From: Psychrobacter ciconiae
Lineage (GTDB): Bacteria; Pseudomonadota; Gammaproteobacteria; Pseudomonadales; Moraxellaceae
NCBI RefSeq assembly: GCF_904846055.1
Contig: NZ_CAJGYV010000001.1
Span: 1,612,001 to 1,676,000, forward strand
Reading direction: 5' to 3'
DNA length: 64,000 bases
Each line of letters begins with the position of its first letter. The stretch's first letter is position 1. The notes beneath the pieces were generated by a model that was not told the origin of the DNA, ran no database searches, and saw nothing but the letters and a program-made list of their open reading frames with translations. The position numbers and the translations under genes were made by a program. Shown here piece after piece: positions 37,538 to 47,432 of this stretch.

Positions 37538-38374
37538 ATGGCGCATTCAAGCGAGCCTGAGCATAACTTTGCACTCAATTTACAAAAGCTGCCTAATCAA
37601 ACACCGCCGATTATACCACCAACGGATGAGTACGGCATGATGTTGCCAAGGCTTCTTAATACCCCAAGGCGCTGCAATGCCAGTGCTGGGGTCATGTGGG
37701 TGGTGCAAGCGTTTGGGCTGTTTCAGCGCCAGCCGCTGCTTTGGCTTGCGATAGGGGCGACGCTATTGGTCATTTTAGGGCTGCTTTCTTACGTTCCTAT
37801 ATTAAATCTTGTCATGGTCGCCGTTGTTTTTGTTTTTCTTGGTGGCATTTTGCAAGGGGCAGCAGCGCAATACCGTGGCGATGAGCTGCGCTTTGATCAT
37901 TTATTTTCAGGGTTTAAATCGCACTTAAAGCCGCTTGCCAAGCTTGGGCTGTTGTACTTGCTTGGTACGATTATTTGCATGATTCCCATGTTTATCACGA
38001 TGGGCGGCATTATGTTTGCCTTGCTAAGCAGCAATCAGGCAGGGATAAGTGATTCCTCTGTTTTGGCAATGATCATCAGCTACCTAATCAGTATGCTGCT
38101 GTTTATTCCGCTGATGATGGCGATTTGGTTTGCGCCGGCGCTGATTGTGTTTCATGATATGGATGCGATCCTTGCGCTGAAAAAAAGCTTTCAAGGCAGT
38201 AAAGAAAATCTTGTTCCGTTATTTATCTATGGCTTGGTGTGTTTGATGGTCTTTCCTATTGTGATTTTAGTTACTTTAGGACTTGGGATATTTTTGCTTT
38301 TTCCTATATTATTTTTGACTTATTTTACCAGTTACCGTGACGTTTGGACGGATCAGCCGTTGAACGCCCACTGA
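37538..38374 (+). CDS. BPSS1780-like integral membrane protein
   Basis: 278 residues. After a hydrophilic N-terminus of about 55 residues come about six membrane helices. GVMWVVQAFGLFQRQPLLWL and the central SGFKSHLKPLAKLGLLYLLG segment are typical of the BPSS1780 family of unknown function. TTGAGG lies before the ATG. It probably shares a transcript with hemH, but no functional link is known. Confidence 0.72.
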   Translation: MAHSSEPEHNFALNLQKLPNQTPPIIPPTDEYGMMLPRLLNTPRRCNASAGVMWVVQAFGLFQRQPLLWLAIGATLLVILGLLSYVPILNLVMVAVVFVFLGGILQGAAAQYRGDELRFDHLFSGFKSHLKPLAKLGLLYLLGTIICMIPMFITMGGIMFALLSSNQAGISDSSVLAMIISYLISMLLFIPLMMAIWFAPALIVFHDMDAILALKKSFQGSKENLVPLFIYGLVCLMVFPIVILVTLGLGIFLLFPILFLTYFTSYRDVWTDQPLNAH

Positions 38375-38397
38375 TAAGCTTATAACGACAAAAATAA

Positions 38398-38428
38398 AAA
38401 AGCACTTTAAATCCTAAAGTGCTTTTTT
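38398..38428. terminator. Terminator between convergent membrane-protein and acidic-protein genes
   Basis: AGCACTTTA/TAAAGTGCT stem (38401-38409, 38415-38423) with A and T tracts on either side, so it can work in both directions. Confidence 0.88.
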
Positions 38429-38441
38429 ATTGGGGCTTAAT

Positions 38442-38774
38442 TTATAAATCGTCATTAAAGCTGTTTTGCGCCGCATCACTGTCGGCAATACCGCTAATAT
38501 TTGGATAGTTTGCCTCATCAAGATTTTCTTCGACCAGCAGCTCGTCGATGCGAGATTCATCAATGTTTTGTCGATAAATGGGCGTTTCGCCTTGGATGGT
38601 CTCTGAGCTGCCAACGCGAGAGTTGCTAAATTCTTGGTCGTCGCTGATCAGCGGCTCCTCATCGATAGTTTGGAGCATTGGATCGTTTAAATCCAGCATT
38701 TGATTGTCTTCGCCTTCTAAATAATCCATGTCATCGGCAAGGGGCTGCTTTGAATTGTCCGTTGAGCGTTCCAT
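38442..38774 (-). CDS. Small highly acidic protein of unknown function
   Basis: 110 residues, strongly acidic (Asp/Glu about a quarter), with many Asn, Ser and Leu, no hydrophobic segment and no Cys. It is likely disordered. It has a good ribosome site (AAGGAT, 8 nt before the ATG) and is followed by a bidirectional terminator, which supports a real gene. I do not recognise the family. Confidence 0.65.
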   Translation of the reverse strand: MERSTDNSKQPLADDMDYLEGEDNQMLDLNDPMLQTIDEEPLISDDQEFSNSRVGSSETIQGETPIYRQNIDESRIDELLVEENLDEANYPNISGIADSDAAQNSFNDDL

Positions 38775-38899
38775 TTTTATTATCCTTTTTGATTGTTTTG
38801 GAAAAGTTTTTATTATTAATTCTCGCTTTAGACTTAGTTTGCCGCAAATTCCTTTGGCTCAATAGTAGTAAGCTGTCACAGGATGTTCAATCTGTGTAA

Positions 38900-38930
38900 T
38901 AAAAAACGGCAACCAAAAAGATTGCCGTAA
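38900..38930 (-). terminator. Terminator after the SDR gene
   Basis: ACGGCAA/TTGCCGT stem (38906-38912, 38922-38928); on the minus strand it is followed by six T. Confidence 0.75.
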
Positions 38931-38955
38931 TTTATTAAAAAATCCGCTTCAAAAT

Positions 38956-39744
38956 CTACTTTGCGCCAACTCTAGTGTTGATCCAGCGCATAAGCGGGTC
39001 GGGGGAGATTTGCGACAGTTTTTGTAGCACTTTGGCAGGCATTCCGACCGGATAGTGGGTGGCATGGATTTTATCATTGGGCTTGCTCACCAAGCTAAAC
39101 AGCGTTTTGGCAACATCATCGACCGTTAAATTAATCCCCAAACGGTCGATACTGGTGACACTGATGTCTTTGGTTAAATCAGACTTCACCCAAAGCGGCA
39201 TCACATCAACGACTTTGATTCCCAAATCGGCAAACTCGATGTTTAAACCTTCGGTTAAGCCGCGAACAAAAAACTTACTTGCCGAATATGGCGCGATTTC
39301 TGATTGACCATAAATGGCAGAAGCCGAGGACAAGTTAATAATTTTGCCGTTGTCACTTTTTGCTAAATGCGGCGCAAGCTTATAGCAGCCAATCAGAACG
39401 CCTTTACAGTTGATATCAATCAAAGCCAACTGCTTTTGCAAGTCTGTTTTTGGCAATGAGCCGCTGACGATAACGCCGGCGTTGTTAATCAGTGCATCAA
39501 TGCTGCCAAAGCTTTTTTGCATCAAGGCGATGGCGTCATCCCAATCACTCTCATTGGTGACATCCAAATGACCTTTGATAATCTTGTTATCTTCGCGCGC
39601 TTTTTTAAACGCTTTGTCGTTGATGGCGCGCTCAAGCTCATTGTCATCAATATCAAATAGCCCCACGCTCATGCCTTTTGCTGCTAAGCGTTTGGCGGTG
39701 GCAAGACCAATGCCGCGCGATGCCCCTGTGATTAATACGTTCAT
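38956..39744 (-). CDS. Short-chain dehydrogenase/reductase
   Basis: 262 residues of a classical SDR: TGASRGIGLATA cofactor loop, FDIDD at the end of strand 2 (favouring NAD over NADP), NNAG, and the Ser-Tyr-Lys triad with YSASK. The substrate is not predictable; the C-terminal part is like that of oxidoreductases annotated as acting on fatty alcohols or retinol-like compounds. It is a single gene downstream of polA on the same strand, with about 100 bp between. Confidence 0.87.
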   Translation of the reverse strand: MNVLITGASRGIGLATAKRLAAKGMSVGLFDIDDNELERAINDKAFKKAREDNKIIKGHLDVTNESDWDDAIALMQKSFGSIDALINNAGVIVSGSLPKTDLQKQLALIDINCKGVLIGCYKLAPHLAKSDNGKIINLSSASAIYGQSEIAPYSASKFFVRGLTEGLNIEFADLGIKVVDVMPLWVKSDLTKDISVTSIDRLGINLTVDDVAKTLFSLVSKPNDKIHATHYPVGMPAKVLQKLSQISPDPLMRWINTRVGAK

Positions 39745-39852
39745 ATTGTTGTCCTTTTAAATCCGTTAATTAAGCTTTAAACCACCTTAGAACCTATCGC
39801 AAACACTTTTCAATTTAAAAAATTAGCAAATTAAAAACTTTTTGATTTAAAA

Positions 39853-42810
39853 TCAATGCGCCTCATCCCAATTGCTTCCGGTGTCGGTTTCCACCAAAAG
39901 CGGAACGGCAAAATCAATATCCCAGCCCATATTTTTGGCGGTGACCGACAGCACATTTTGCATGGCGTTTTTAATCAAGCTGCCAATCTCATCGCTGCGG
40001 TCGGCATCAACTTCAAACACCAGTTCATCATGGACTTGCAGCAGCATTTTGGCGTGGTCTTTGGGCAGTACCTCATCAACGGCAATCATCGCAAGCTTAA
40101 TGATATCGGCAGCTGAGCCTTGCAGCGGCGCGTTGATGGCGGCGCGCTCGGCAGCTTGCTTGACCATCCGGTTACTGTTGTTGATGTCAGGGGTAAACAG
40201 TTTGCGACCTAAAATGGTCTCAACAAAGCCAAGATTAACCGCGCTATCGCGGGTGCTGACCATATAGCGCTTGACGCTTGGGTAGCGGTCAAAATAGCGG
40301 TCGATGTACTCTTGCGCCTCGCTGCGACCCATTTGTAACTGTTTGGCAAGCCCAAAGGCGCTCATGCCATAAAGCAAGCCAAAGTTAATGGCTTTGGCAT
40401 TTCGGCGCTCGGTTGGGCTAACTTCTGCGACCGTTTTGCCCAAAACCTCCGCCGCCGTTGCGGTATGAATGTCTAAACCTTCGTTAAAGGCTCGGGTCAG
40501 CGTCGCGTCTTTGGAAAAATGCGCCATCAGCCGAAGCTCAATTTGCGAGTAATCCGCCGCTAAAATCACGCGATTTTCAGGGGCAATAAATGCTTGCCGG
40601 ATTAAGCGACCCGTTTGGGTTCGGATAGGGATATTTTGTAAATTCGGCTCGGTTGAAGACAGTCGCCCCGTACTGGTCAGCGCTTGATGGTAGCTTGTGT
40701 GAACGCGGTCGGTGTCAACGTCGGCAACATTATCAAGGGCATCGGTGTAGGTGCTCTTTAATTTGGCAAGGCTGCGATATTCAAGGACGATATCAACCAA
40801 TGGATGGTCGATTTTGGAAAGTACCGCTTCACTGGTGGAATATTGCCCCGATTTGGTTTTTTTACCGCCGGAAATAGCCAATTTATCAAATAAAATCTCG
40901 CCAAGCTGTTTTGGCGACCCTAAGTTGAACTCTTGATCAGCAACCACAAAAGCGCGTTTTTCAAGCTCGATGATTTCTTCATCAAAGCGCTTGGACAATT
41001 CTTTTAAAAATGAGCGCTTGATTAAAATGCCGTTGGCTTCCATTTGGCATAAAATCTGCGCGATGGGGATTTCAAGCTTATGCAAAAGCTTACTATTGTT
41101 GTTATCAAGGTTGTCATCAAGCTTTTGGCGAAACAACTCAAACAGCTGATAGGTAATATCGGCATCTTCGCAAGCATAATCACGAGCAATATCAATGGCA
41201 ACCTTATCAAAACTGACCTGTTTTGCGCCTTTGCCAGCGACATCTTCAAAGGTAATGGTTTGCGTTTGCAGGTAGTGCCGCGCCAAATCATCCATGCCGT
41301 GTCGGATGACAGCGGCGTTAAGCACATAACTTGCAAGCATGGTGTCCATCGCCCAATTGTTCGGTTGGCTGTGAACATCGCCAATCAAATCAATACCGTA
41401 CCGGCTTAAAATATGGGCATCATATTTTAAATGCTGACCGATTTTACCAATTTTGGGGTTTTCTAAGATGGGTTTGAGCGCGGCAAGCGTTTCAGTTAAA
41501 TCAAGCTGCTGACTTAGCTTTTCATCGCTTTCTAAGCTGTGGGCAAGTGGAATATAAAACGCCTTATGCGCTTCAAAAGCAATGGCAATGCCGACCAAAT
41601 CCGCCTTTTGCCAATTGATGCTTGTCGTTTCGGTATCAATGACAAAATGCGGCTGAGTTTCAAGCTTGGCAATAAGTGCATCAAGTTCTGATTTATCCAA
41701 AACCAATTGCCAAGATTTATCATGAGTTTTGCTGTTTTTAATGTTATTAATCGTCGTTTGCTGCAAGGATTTGACGATTTGCGCTTGCGATTCGGCATCC
41801 ATTTGGCTGTCAGCAACGGATCTTGCGCCATTTGCCGGATGGTTTGGATGGTCAAGCGACGCCAATTCATTTTTAAATTCAAGGGTGGTGTAAAGTTCGC
41901 GCAGCTCGTCAATATGGGCGCAAGGGTCGGTATTGATTTTTAAATCTTGCCAATCTTGAGCAATATCCAAATCCGTGATAATGGTGGCAAGCTTGGCATT
42001 GAGCGGAATATCCTCGGCAAATTCAACCAAGTTTTTGCCGGCGCGACCTTTGATGTCAGCGACATTTTCTAAAATGTTGGGAATATTACCGTATTTATTG
42101 AGCAAATCTTTTGCCGTTTTTTGACCAATCCCTGGGACGCCTTTGATGCCATCGGAGGAGTCACCCATGAGCGTCAAAAAGTCAATCATTTGGTCAGGGC
42201 GAATGCCAAATTTGGTAACCACGCCGTCACTGTCGGTGATTTTGTTGCTAAAGCTGTCCTCCAAAATCACGCAATCGTTGACCAATTGCGCCATGTCTTT
42301 GTCGCCGGTTGAAATCACCACGTGATGACCTTCGGCAACGGCGCGGTGGGCAAGCGTTCCGATGATGTCGTCAGCTTCCGCGCCTTCAATTCGAAGTAGC
42401 GGGATGCCAAGAGCGCTGATTAAATGGTGCAAATAGGGGATTTGCTCGGCAAGCTCCGGCGGCATCGGCGGTCGCGCGGCTTTATAGTCGCTTGACAATT
42501 GATGGCGAAAGGTTGGTGCTCGTGTATCAAACGCCACTGCCATATGCGTTGGGTGGTAGCGGCGCATGAGCTTGAGCAGCGCGTTAAGCGTTCCGCGAAT
42601 GGCGTTGGTGTGCAGCCCTTTGGTGGTAGTCATTTTAGGAAGGGCATGAAAATTGCGGAATAAATAGTACGAGCCATCTACCAAAATAAACGGCGGTGCG
42701 TCTTTATTCACGCCATTCGTGTCCATGGTGGCAACAGTCGGCATGGTGTCAAAGTTTGGCAGGCTATTTGGGTCTAACGGCGCGTGTGAATTGTGGTCAT
42801 TTTCAGTCAT
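39853..42810 (-). CDS. polA: DNA polymerase I
   Basis: 985 residues from the ATG at 42810; an upstream in-frame GTG adds three. The first about 45 residues are a hydrophilic extension not found in E. coli. The order is: 5' nuclease domain (STGDKDMAQLV, GVPGIGQKTA), 3'-5' exonuclease with intact DTE motif (VIDTETTS) and second Asp (AMDTMLA), then the polymerase domain with motif A AADYSQIELRLMAH, motif B RRNAKAINFGLLYGMS and motif C VHDELVFEV. It fills gaps in repair and removes Okazaki primers. It appears fully active. Confidence 0.96.
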   Translation of the reverse strand: MTENDHNSHAPLDPNSLPNFDTMPTVATMDTNGVNKDAPPFILVDGSYYLFRNFHALPKMTTTKGLHTNAIRGTLNALLKLMRRYHPTHMAVAFDTRAPTFRHQLSSDYKAARPPMPPELAEQIPYLHHLISALGIPLLRIEGAEADDIIGTLAHRAVAEGHHVVISTGDKDMAQLVNDCVILEDSFSNKITDSDGVVTKFGIRPDQMIDFLTLMGDSSDGIKGVPGIGQKTAKDLLNKYGNIPNILENVADIKGRAGKNLVEFAEDIPLNAKLATIITDLDIAQDWQDLKINTDPCAHIDELRELYTTLEFKNELASLDHPNHPANGARSVADSQMDAESQAQIVKSLQQTTINNIKNSKTHDKSWQLVLDKSELDALIAKLETQPHFVIDTETTSINWQKADLVGIAIAFEAHKAFYIPLAHSLESDEKLSQQLDLTETLAALKPILENPKIGKIGQHLKYDAHILSRYGIDLIGDVHSQPNNWAMDTMLASYVLNAAVIRHGMDDLARHYLQTQTITFEDVAGKGAKQVSFDKVAIDIARDYACEDADITYQLFELFRQKLDDNLDNNNSKLLHKLEIPIAQILCQMEANGILIKRSFLKELSKRFDEEIIELEKRAFVVADQEFNLGSPKQLGEILFDKLAISGGKKTKSGQYSTSEAVLSKIDHPLVDIVLEYRSLAKLKSTYTDALDNVADVDTDRVHTSYHQALTSTGRLSSTEPNLQNIPIRTQTGRLIRQAFIAPENRVILAADYSQIELRLMAHFSKDATLTRAFNEGLDIHTATAAEVLGKTVAEVSPTERRNAKAINFGLLYGMSAFGLAKQLQMGRSEAQEYIDRYFDRYPSVKRYMVSTRDSAVNLGFVETILGRKLFTPDINNSNRMVKQAAERAAINAPLQGSAADIIKLAMIAVDEVLPKDHAKMLLQVHDELVFEVDADRSDEIGSLIKNAMQNVLSVTAKNMGWDIDFAVPLLVETDTGSNWDEAH

Positions 42811-42901
42811 AAAAGTCACGTATCAGCAATCATATAATGGCGTTATTATAGCGCGAATTGGTCAGGTTGCCGAATGGCGACAAGTTACGATGTGTACGAT
42901 C

Positions 42902-42935
42902 AAAAAGCCCAAATATCAAATTTAGGCTTTTTTTA
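42902..42935 (-). terminator. Terminator after ohr
   Basis: AGCC-C-AAAT/ATTT-A-GGCT stem with one mismatch and a 5-nt loop; T runs on both sides. Confidence 0.65.
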
Positions 42936-42972
42936 CCGGTTACGGGCTTTAAACTTGGGCTTTAACTCTCAG

Positions 42973-43386
42973 TTATTGAACTTCTGAGGTGACTTCAATG
43001 TCAATGTTGTTGCGGGTGGCTTTAGAATACGGGCAAACTTCATGCGCTTTTTCGACCAAACGCTGAATCTCATCGGCGGATAGGTCGGTATTATCAGCTA
43101 CGACGTGAATTTTAATGGCAAGCTTATACTCATGAGTCTCGCCTTGAAGCAAGTCAACTGTGGTGTAAGTCGTTGAGCCAAAACTTGCTTGCTCCATTTT
43201 TTTAACGACACCAAGCGCGCCATCAAAACAAGCGCCATAGCCCATTGCCAATAACTGCTCAGGGTTGTTGCCTTCACTATCGGTTCCCGGAGCACTCATT
43301 TTGATGGTCAAATCGCTGTCGCTTAAGCTTGCCGTACCAAGTCTGCCACCCTTGATGGTGGCTTTGGTTGAATATAAAGATTTCAT
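42973..43386 (-). CDS. ohr: Organic hydroperoxide resistance protein, Ohr/OsmC family
   Basis: 137 residues. The two redox cysteines are C53 (GYGACFDGAL) and C118 (CPYSKAT), and R15 plus the Glu of NPEQL are the conserved active-site neighbours, so this is Ohr rather than OsmC. It reduces organic and lipid hydroperoxides using lipoylated partners. No MarR-type OhrR gene is adjacent; a TTGTACAA palindrome lies upstream at about 43518 but its role is unclear. Confidence 0.93.
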   Translation of the reverse strand: MKSLYSTKATIKGGRLGTASLSDSDLTIKMSAPGTDSEGNNPEQLLAMGYGACFDGALGVVKKMEQASFGSTTYTTVDLLQGETHEYKLAIKIHVVADNTDLSADEIQRLVEKAHEVCPYSKATRNNIDIEVTSEVQ

Positions 43387-43619
43387 GGTTGTTATTTATC
43401 CTTGTTGTCAGTGAGGTCAAAATAAGACTAGCAAACCTGAGTTTGTAAGTTATAGCCTTAAACCGTAAAGCTCTAGCATAATTTTGTAATCAAAATACTT
43501 TAGAATTTTAAAAACATTTGTACAATCTTGACCTATGCTTAAGAGTTAAATTGCGCTAAACTTAAAATTAATGATGAAATCTGACTCGTAAACAAAACGC
43601 TTTTTATAAGGATAAGGTT

Positions 43620-44549
43620 ATGCCAACTGCCAAACTGAGTTATTTATTGCCAATGACCATCGCAGCTTTAATGCTAAGTGGCTGCGGTGATGATGATAAT
43701 TATTTTGGTTCAGGAGGTGGTGGCAGTCGCGGATTAAGCATTTTTGAATTTGTGGACGGCTATGATAGGCAGTCGAGCAACATCGCCATTGCCAAAATTG
43801 AGCGTAATTTTAGCCAAGGTCAGTACCGCGTCACCCGAACCAATATCGTTCGCAATTACAGTGGCATTGTCCCAAGCAGCGCGGACAACATTGTGGTGGC
43901 AGAAGGTTTTGAAGGGTTGCAAGCCAATAAAAATATTACGGTTTCAGGTCGAACCGTTGAGCAGCCGATTGATAATGTCAATACTAATACCAATGGCAGT
44001 GGCAGCTTAAAATTTAGTACCACTTATGAGGCTTATGATTTAGCCGGTTGCCAAGCTCGCGACTTTACCGACAATGCGGTTAATAATAAATGCCGAAAAG
44101 TTCGAACCGCGCTTAATGATTATGTCAAAATTCCAAATACCGCCGCGTTTCCTAATGGCTCAATTTGCTATATTCCAGTGACAACGACAGATAAAAATAT
44201 CTGGCTATTTGATAAAGACAGCCGACCCGTTCAAGGCTCAATCAATGATTGGGTCAATGACACCAAAAATAATTTTGGTAACAGTAAAAAACCGCAGCAG
44301 CAGCGATTTAATGTGGGCAATAACAACGAGTATCGCCTAGAGCAAGTCAAATTTGCCGCCGACAGCCGCGACCCTGAGTACGTTTATTACGGTATTGATT
44401 ATAAAAACCGCGTCTATGACAACCTTAACTATTGGTCAGCCGGAAAAACCCAAGCCAATACCAATAATAACGTGGGTATCGTTGATTGCACTCTCTTAAA
44501 CGACACCGCCGCTGACTTTTTACAAAAGCAAATCAAAAGCTATTATTAG
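43620..44549 (+). CDS. Lipoprotein of unknown function
   Basis: 309 residues. A type II signal peptide ends in LSGC, so the mature protein is lipid-anchored. The residues after the Cys are GDDD, and Asp at +3 rather than the +2 avoidance position leaves inner or outer membrane sorting unclear. A Gly-rich run follows, then an Asn/Tyr/Asp-rich body with four further Cys residues that could form disulfides. I do not recognise the family. AAGGATAAGG precedes the ATG, and a clear terminator follows. Confidence 0.8.
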   Translation: MPTAKLSYLLPMTIAALMLSGCGDDDNYFGSGGGGSRGLSIFEFVDGYDRQSSNIAIAKIERNFSQGQYRVTRTNIVRNYSGIVPSSADNIVVAEGFEGLQANKNITVSGRTVEQPIDNVNTNTNGSGSLKFSTTYEAYDLAGCQARDFTDNAVNNKCRKVRTALNDYVKIPNTAAFPNGSICYIPVTTTDKNIWLFDKDSRPVQGSINDWVNDTKNNFGNSKKPQQQRFNVGNNNEYRLEQVKFAADSRDPEYVYYGIDYKNRVYDNLNYWSAGKTQANTNNNVGIVDCTLLNDTAADFLQKQIKSYY

Positions 44550-44575
44550 TTTTTAAGTATCAAACCGTTTTAAAC

Positions 44576-44601
44576 AAAGCCAACCTCGCGTTGGCTTTTT
44601 T
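44576..44601 (+). terminator. Rho-independent terminator after the lipoprotein gene
   Basis: AAAGCCAAC/GTTGGCTTT stem (44576-44584, 44590-44598), 5-nt loop, run of T. Confidence 0.9.
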
Positions 44602-44757
44602 GTGCTTCTTTTTTAGCGCTGTGATAGCCCAATGATTTTATAGCAAAAATAGCATCTGACCCATAATTCGGCTACAATACGCCCAGTAAAAAATTGACCC
44701 GATGGTCTTTTTAACTCTTCTAAAATTTTGAATGATTGTTAAGCGAACCCCCCAATT

Positions 44758-46365
44758 ATGAGCGCAGATTCCAAACCATCAGCAAGCAAACTCGCCCGTG
44801 AAGTGGCGCGCCGCCGCACCTTTGCCATCATCTCGCACCCTGACGCCGGTAAGACCACCATGACCGAAAAGCTGCTGCTTTGGGGGCAGGCGATTTTGGT
44901 GGCAGGGGAAGTCAAAGGCGGTAAAAATGACCGTCACGCCACGTCTGACTGGATGAGCATCGAGCAAGAGCGCGGCATTTCAATCACTACCTCGGTCATG
45001 CAGTTTCCCTATAAAGAGCATATGGTCAACTTGCTTGACACCCCCGGTCACGCCGACTTTAGCGAAGACACTTACCGGACGCTAACGGCGGTCGACAGCG
45101 CGCTTATGATGGTCGATGGCGCAAAAGGCGTTGAGGAGCGAACCATCAAGCTGATGGAAGTTTGCCGGATGCGTGACACGCCGATTATCTCGTTTGTGAA
45201 CAAGCTTGACCGTCAAATCCGCGACCCGTTAGAGCTCCTTGATGAGATTGAAACCGTTTTAAAAATCAAATGTATTCCGCTAACGTGGCCGATTGGCATG
45301 GGTCAGGATTTTGTTGGCGTTTATCATTTGACCGAAAACAAGACCTATTTTTATGAAAAAGGTCATGGCAGCGAAATGACGGTGAGTGAAACTCGCGACG
45401 GTTACGATTATCCGGACGTTCGCGAGCGCTTAGGGGCGCTGATGTTTGCTGCCTTTGAGGAGTCATTAGAGTTGGTGCAAATGGCGCTTGAAGACTTTGA
45501 TATTGACGCGTTTTTAAAAGGCGAGATGACGCCGGTGCTGTTTGGAACGGCGCTTGGTAACTTTGGCGTGAATATGGTGCTTGATACCTTGATTAAATAC
45601 GCGCCGCCGCCAAAAGCCCATGCCACAACCGAGCGCGAAGTTTTGGCATCTGAGCCAAATTTTACCGGCTTTGTATTTAAAATCCAAGCCAACATGGACC
45701 CGCGCCACCGCGACCGGATTGCCTTTTTGCGCGTTTGCTCCGGAAAATACGAAAAAGGCATGAAAATGAAGCACGTCCGATTGCAAAAAGACGTCCGAAT
45801 TGCTGATGCCTTGACCTTTTTGGCAGGCGACCGCGAAGCGCTTGAGGAAGCTTACCCTGGTGATATTATTGGGCTTCACAATCACGGTACGATTTCGATT
45901 GGCGACAGCTTTACCGATGGCGAAGAATTAAACTTTATTGGCATTCCACACTTTGCGCCAGAGCTGTTTCGCCGAGTGGTCTTAAAAGACCCGCTCAAAT
46001 CCAAAGCGCTGCAAAAAGGGCTTCAGCAGTTATCCGAGGAGGGCGCAACCCAAGTCTTTATGCCGCAGATTAATAACGATTTAATCTTAGGCGCAGTTGG
46101 GGTGCTCCAATTTGAAGTCGTCGCACACCGCTTAAAAGAAGAGTATAAAGTTCAATGTATCTTTGAGCCGGTATCGATTGCGACGGTGCGCTGGATTCAC
46201 TGCGATGATGAAGTGGCCCTTGCCAAATTTAAACGCAAAGCCCACGACCAACTGTCCATCGATGGCGGCGGCTATTTGACTTATCTTGCACCCTCCCGCG
46301 TGAATTTGCAGCTCATGCAAGAGCGCTATCCTGAAGTGACCTTTAGTAACACCCGCGAGCATTAA
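44758..46365 (+). CDS. prfC: Peptide chain release factor 3
   Basis: 535 residues, the expected RF3 length. GTPase motifs are SHPDAGKTT (G1), DTPGHADF (G3) and [10 protein letters not shown] (G4), then domain II and the RF3 C-terminal domain ([14 protein letters not shown]). RF3 removes RF1/RF2 from the ribosome after peptide release. A possible -10 (TACAAT, 44673-44678) lies upstream. It is a single gene with a terminator. Confidence 0.96.
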   Translation: MSADSKPSASKLAREVARRRTFAIISHPDAGKTTMTEKLLLWGQAILVAGEVKGGKNDRHATSDWMSIEQERGISITTSVMQFPYKEHMVNLLDTPGHADFSEDTYRTLTAVDSALMMVDGAKGVEERTIKLMEVCRMRDTPIISFVNKLDRQIRDPLELLDEIETVLKIKCIPLTWPIGMGQDFVGVYHLTENKTYFYEKGHGSEMTVSETRDGYDYPDVRERLGALMFAAFEESLELVQMALEDFDIDAFLKGEMTPVLFGTALGNFGVNMVLDTLIKYAPPPKAHATTEREVLASEPNFTGFVFKIQANMDPRHRDRIAFLRVCSGKYEKGMKMKHVRLQKDVRIADALTFLAGDREALEEAYPGDIIGLHNHGTISIGDSFTDGEELNFIGIPHFAPELFRRVVLKDPLKSKALQKGLQQLSEEGATQVFMPQINNDLILGAVGVLQFEVVAHRLKEEYKVQCIFEPVSIATVRWIHCDDEVALAKFKRKAHDQLSIDGGGYLTYLAPSRVNLQLMQERYPEVTFSNTREH

Positions 46366-46381
46366 TTGCTTAAGCGTAAAT

Positions 46382-46417
46382 AAAAAAAGCATGGCACTGA
46401 TCACCATGCTTTTTTAT
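46382..46417 (+). terminator. Rho-independent terminator after prfC
   Basis: AGCATGG/CCATGCT stem (46388-46394, 46404-46410) with A run before and T run after. Confidence 0.88.
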
Positions 46418-46548
46418 TGACCTTTATAAAGCTGCTTTAAAGTTTGTCAAGACAGCTTTGCGCGAATATCACACTGTTTCAACATTTATCGCGTCATCTT
46501 GCGCTACACTAAAGCCATCTATCCGCTTAACAAATTGTGAGGCAATCG

Positions 46549-47358
46549 ATGAATGCAGTTGGATTAACCAATAACAAACGAAGCCTGATAGCAAAAACCT
46601 TACTTCTTGCGGCAGTAGGGCTTGGGGTAAGTCAAAGTTTTGCTGCAAGCTTTGTCACTGATTTTGAAATGCTGGATTTCACCTTACCAAAAGATGTGGT
46701 AAAAATTTGCCAAGATAAGGACAATTGCCCCGTGATTGAGGTTCAGCATTTAAAAAGCAATCAGCGCTGGATTGATACCGCGGTGAACCAGCGCGTGAAC
46801 AATTTAGCCATTAATCACGGCATCAGCGATAAAGCACCAAGCCGAGCCACCAGCGACCAAGCCGCCAAAACCGCGCTCAATGACTTTAGCCGAGCACAAT
46901 TTCAAGATGCGCCGACAGACGCGCCTTGGGCGTACCAATTAAGCGTCACCCCCAATTATATCGGTCATGTCAATGATATCGAGCTGATTCGCATTGACAG
47001 CTATCAGTTCACCGGCGGCGCTCACGGGCTACCTTACAGCGAGCATTTGATGTTTGATCAAAAGCTGAAGCGCCAACTTAAATTAAATGATATTTTAATG
47101 ACGGGTAAAAAACCCAGATTTGAAGCCCTTGCCAAAGCCGCTTACAAAAAATGGGTTAGCGAGTTTTATGATGACATCAAAGACTATGAAAAAAGCTGGC
47201 CATTTAGCTTAACAGACAATGTCACGTTGACCGATAAAGGCGTTGATATCGTTTATCAGCCTTATGCAATCGCCCCTTACGCCGCCGGAATGCCGACTTT
47301 GAGTATCCCGTATCAACAATTAAATGGCATTCTTAAGCCGCAATATATGGTTAAATAA
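46549..47358 (+). CDS. Exported DUF3298 (RsiV-like) protein
   Basis: 269 residues from the ATG at 46549, chosen for its TGAGGCAA site. A signal peptide (cut near SFAAS) is followed by a segment with CQDKDNCP (likely disulfide) and a C-terminal DUF3298/RsiV-like domain (TGGAHGLPYSEHLMFDQ, QPYAIAPYAAGMP). RsiV in Bacillus binds lysozyme; related periplasmic proteins elsewhere are uncharacterised. No sigma factor gene is adjacent, so an anti-sigma role is not implied. It is followed 74 bp on by the FHA gene on the same strand. Confidence 0.8.
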   Translation: MNAVGLTNNKRSLIAKTLLLAAVGLGVSQSFAASFVTDFEMLDFTLPKDVVKICQDKDNCPVIEVQHLKSNQRWIDTAVNQRVNNLAINHGISDKAPSRATSDQAAKTALNDFSRAQFQDAPTDAPWAYQLSVTPNYIGHVNDIELIRIDSYQFTGGAHGLPYSEHLMFDQKLKRQLKLNDILMTGKKPRFEALAKAAYKKWVSEFYDDIKDYEKSWPFSLTDNVTLTDKGVDIVYQPYAIAPYAAGMPTLSIPYQQLNGILKPQYMVK

Positions 47359-47432
47359 GAATATGGCTAAATAAGATTGTTTATTATTAGCACAAGATGA
47401 ATAACAATAACGTAAAATTAGGAGAACCATTG

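Noticed and set aside
43510..43530. TTGTACAA palindrome between ohr and the lipoprotein gene as an OhrR operator
   Set aside because: It does not match the known OhrR site pattern well and no ohrR gene is adjacent; 8-bp palindromes are common by chance.
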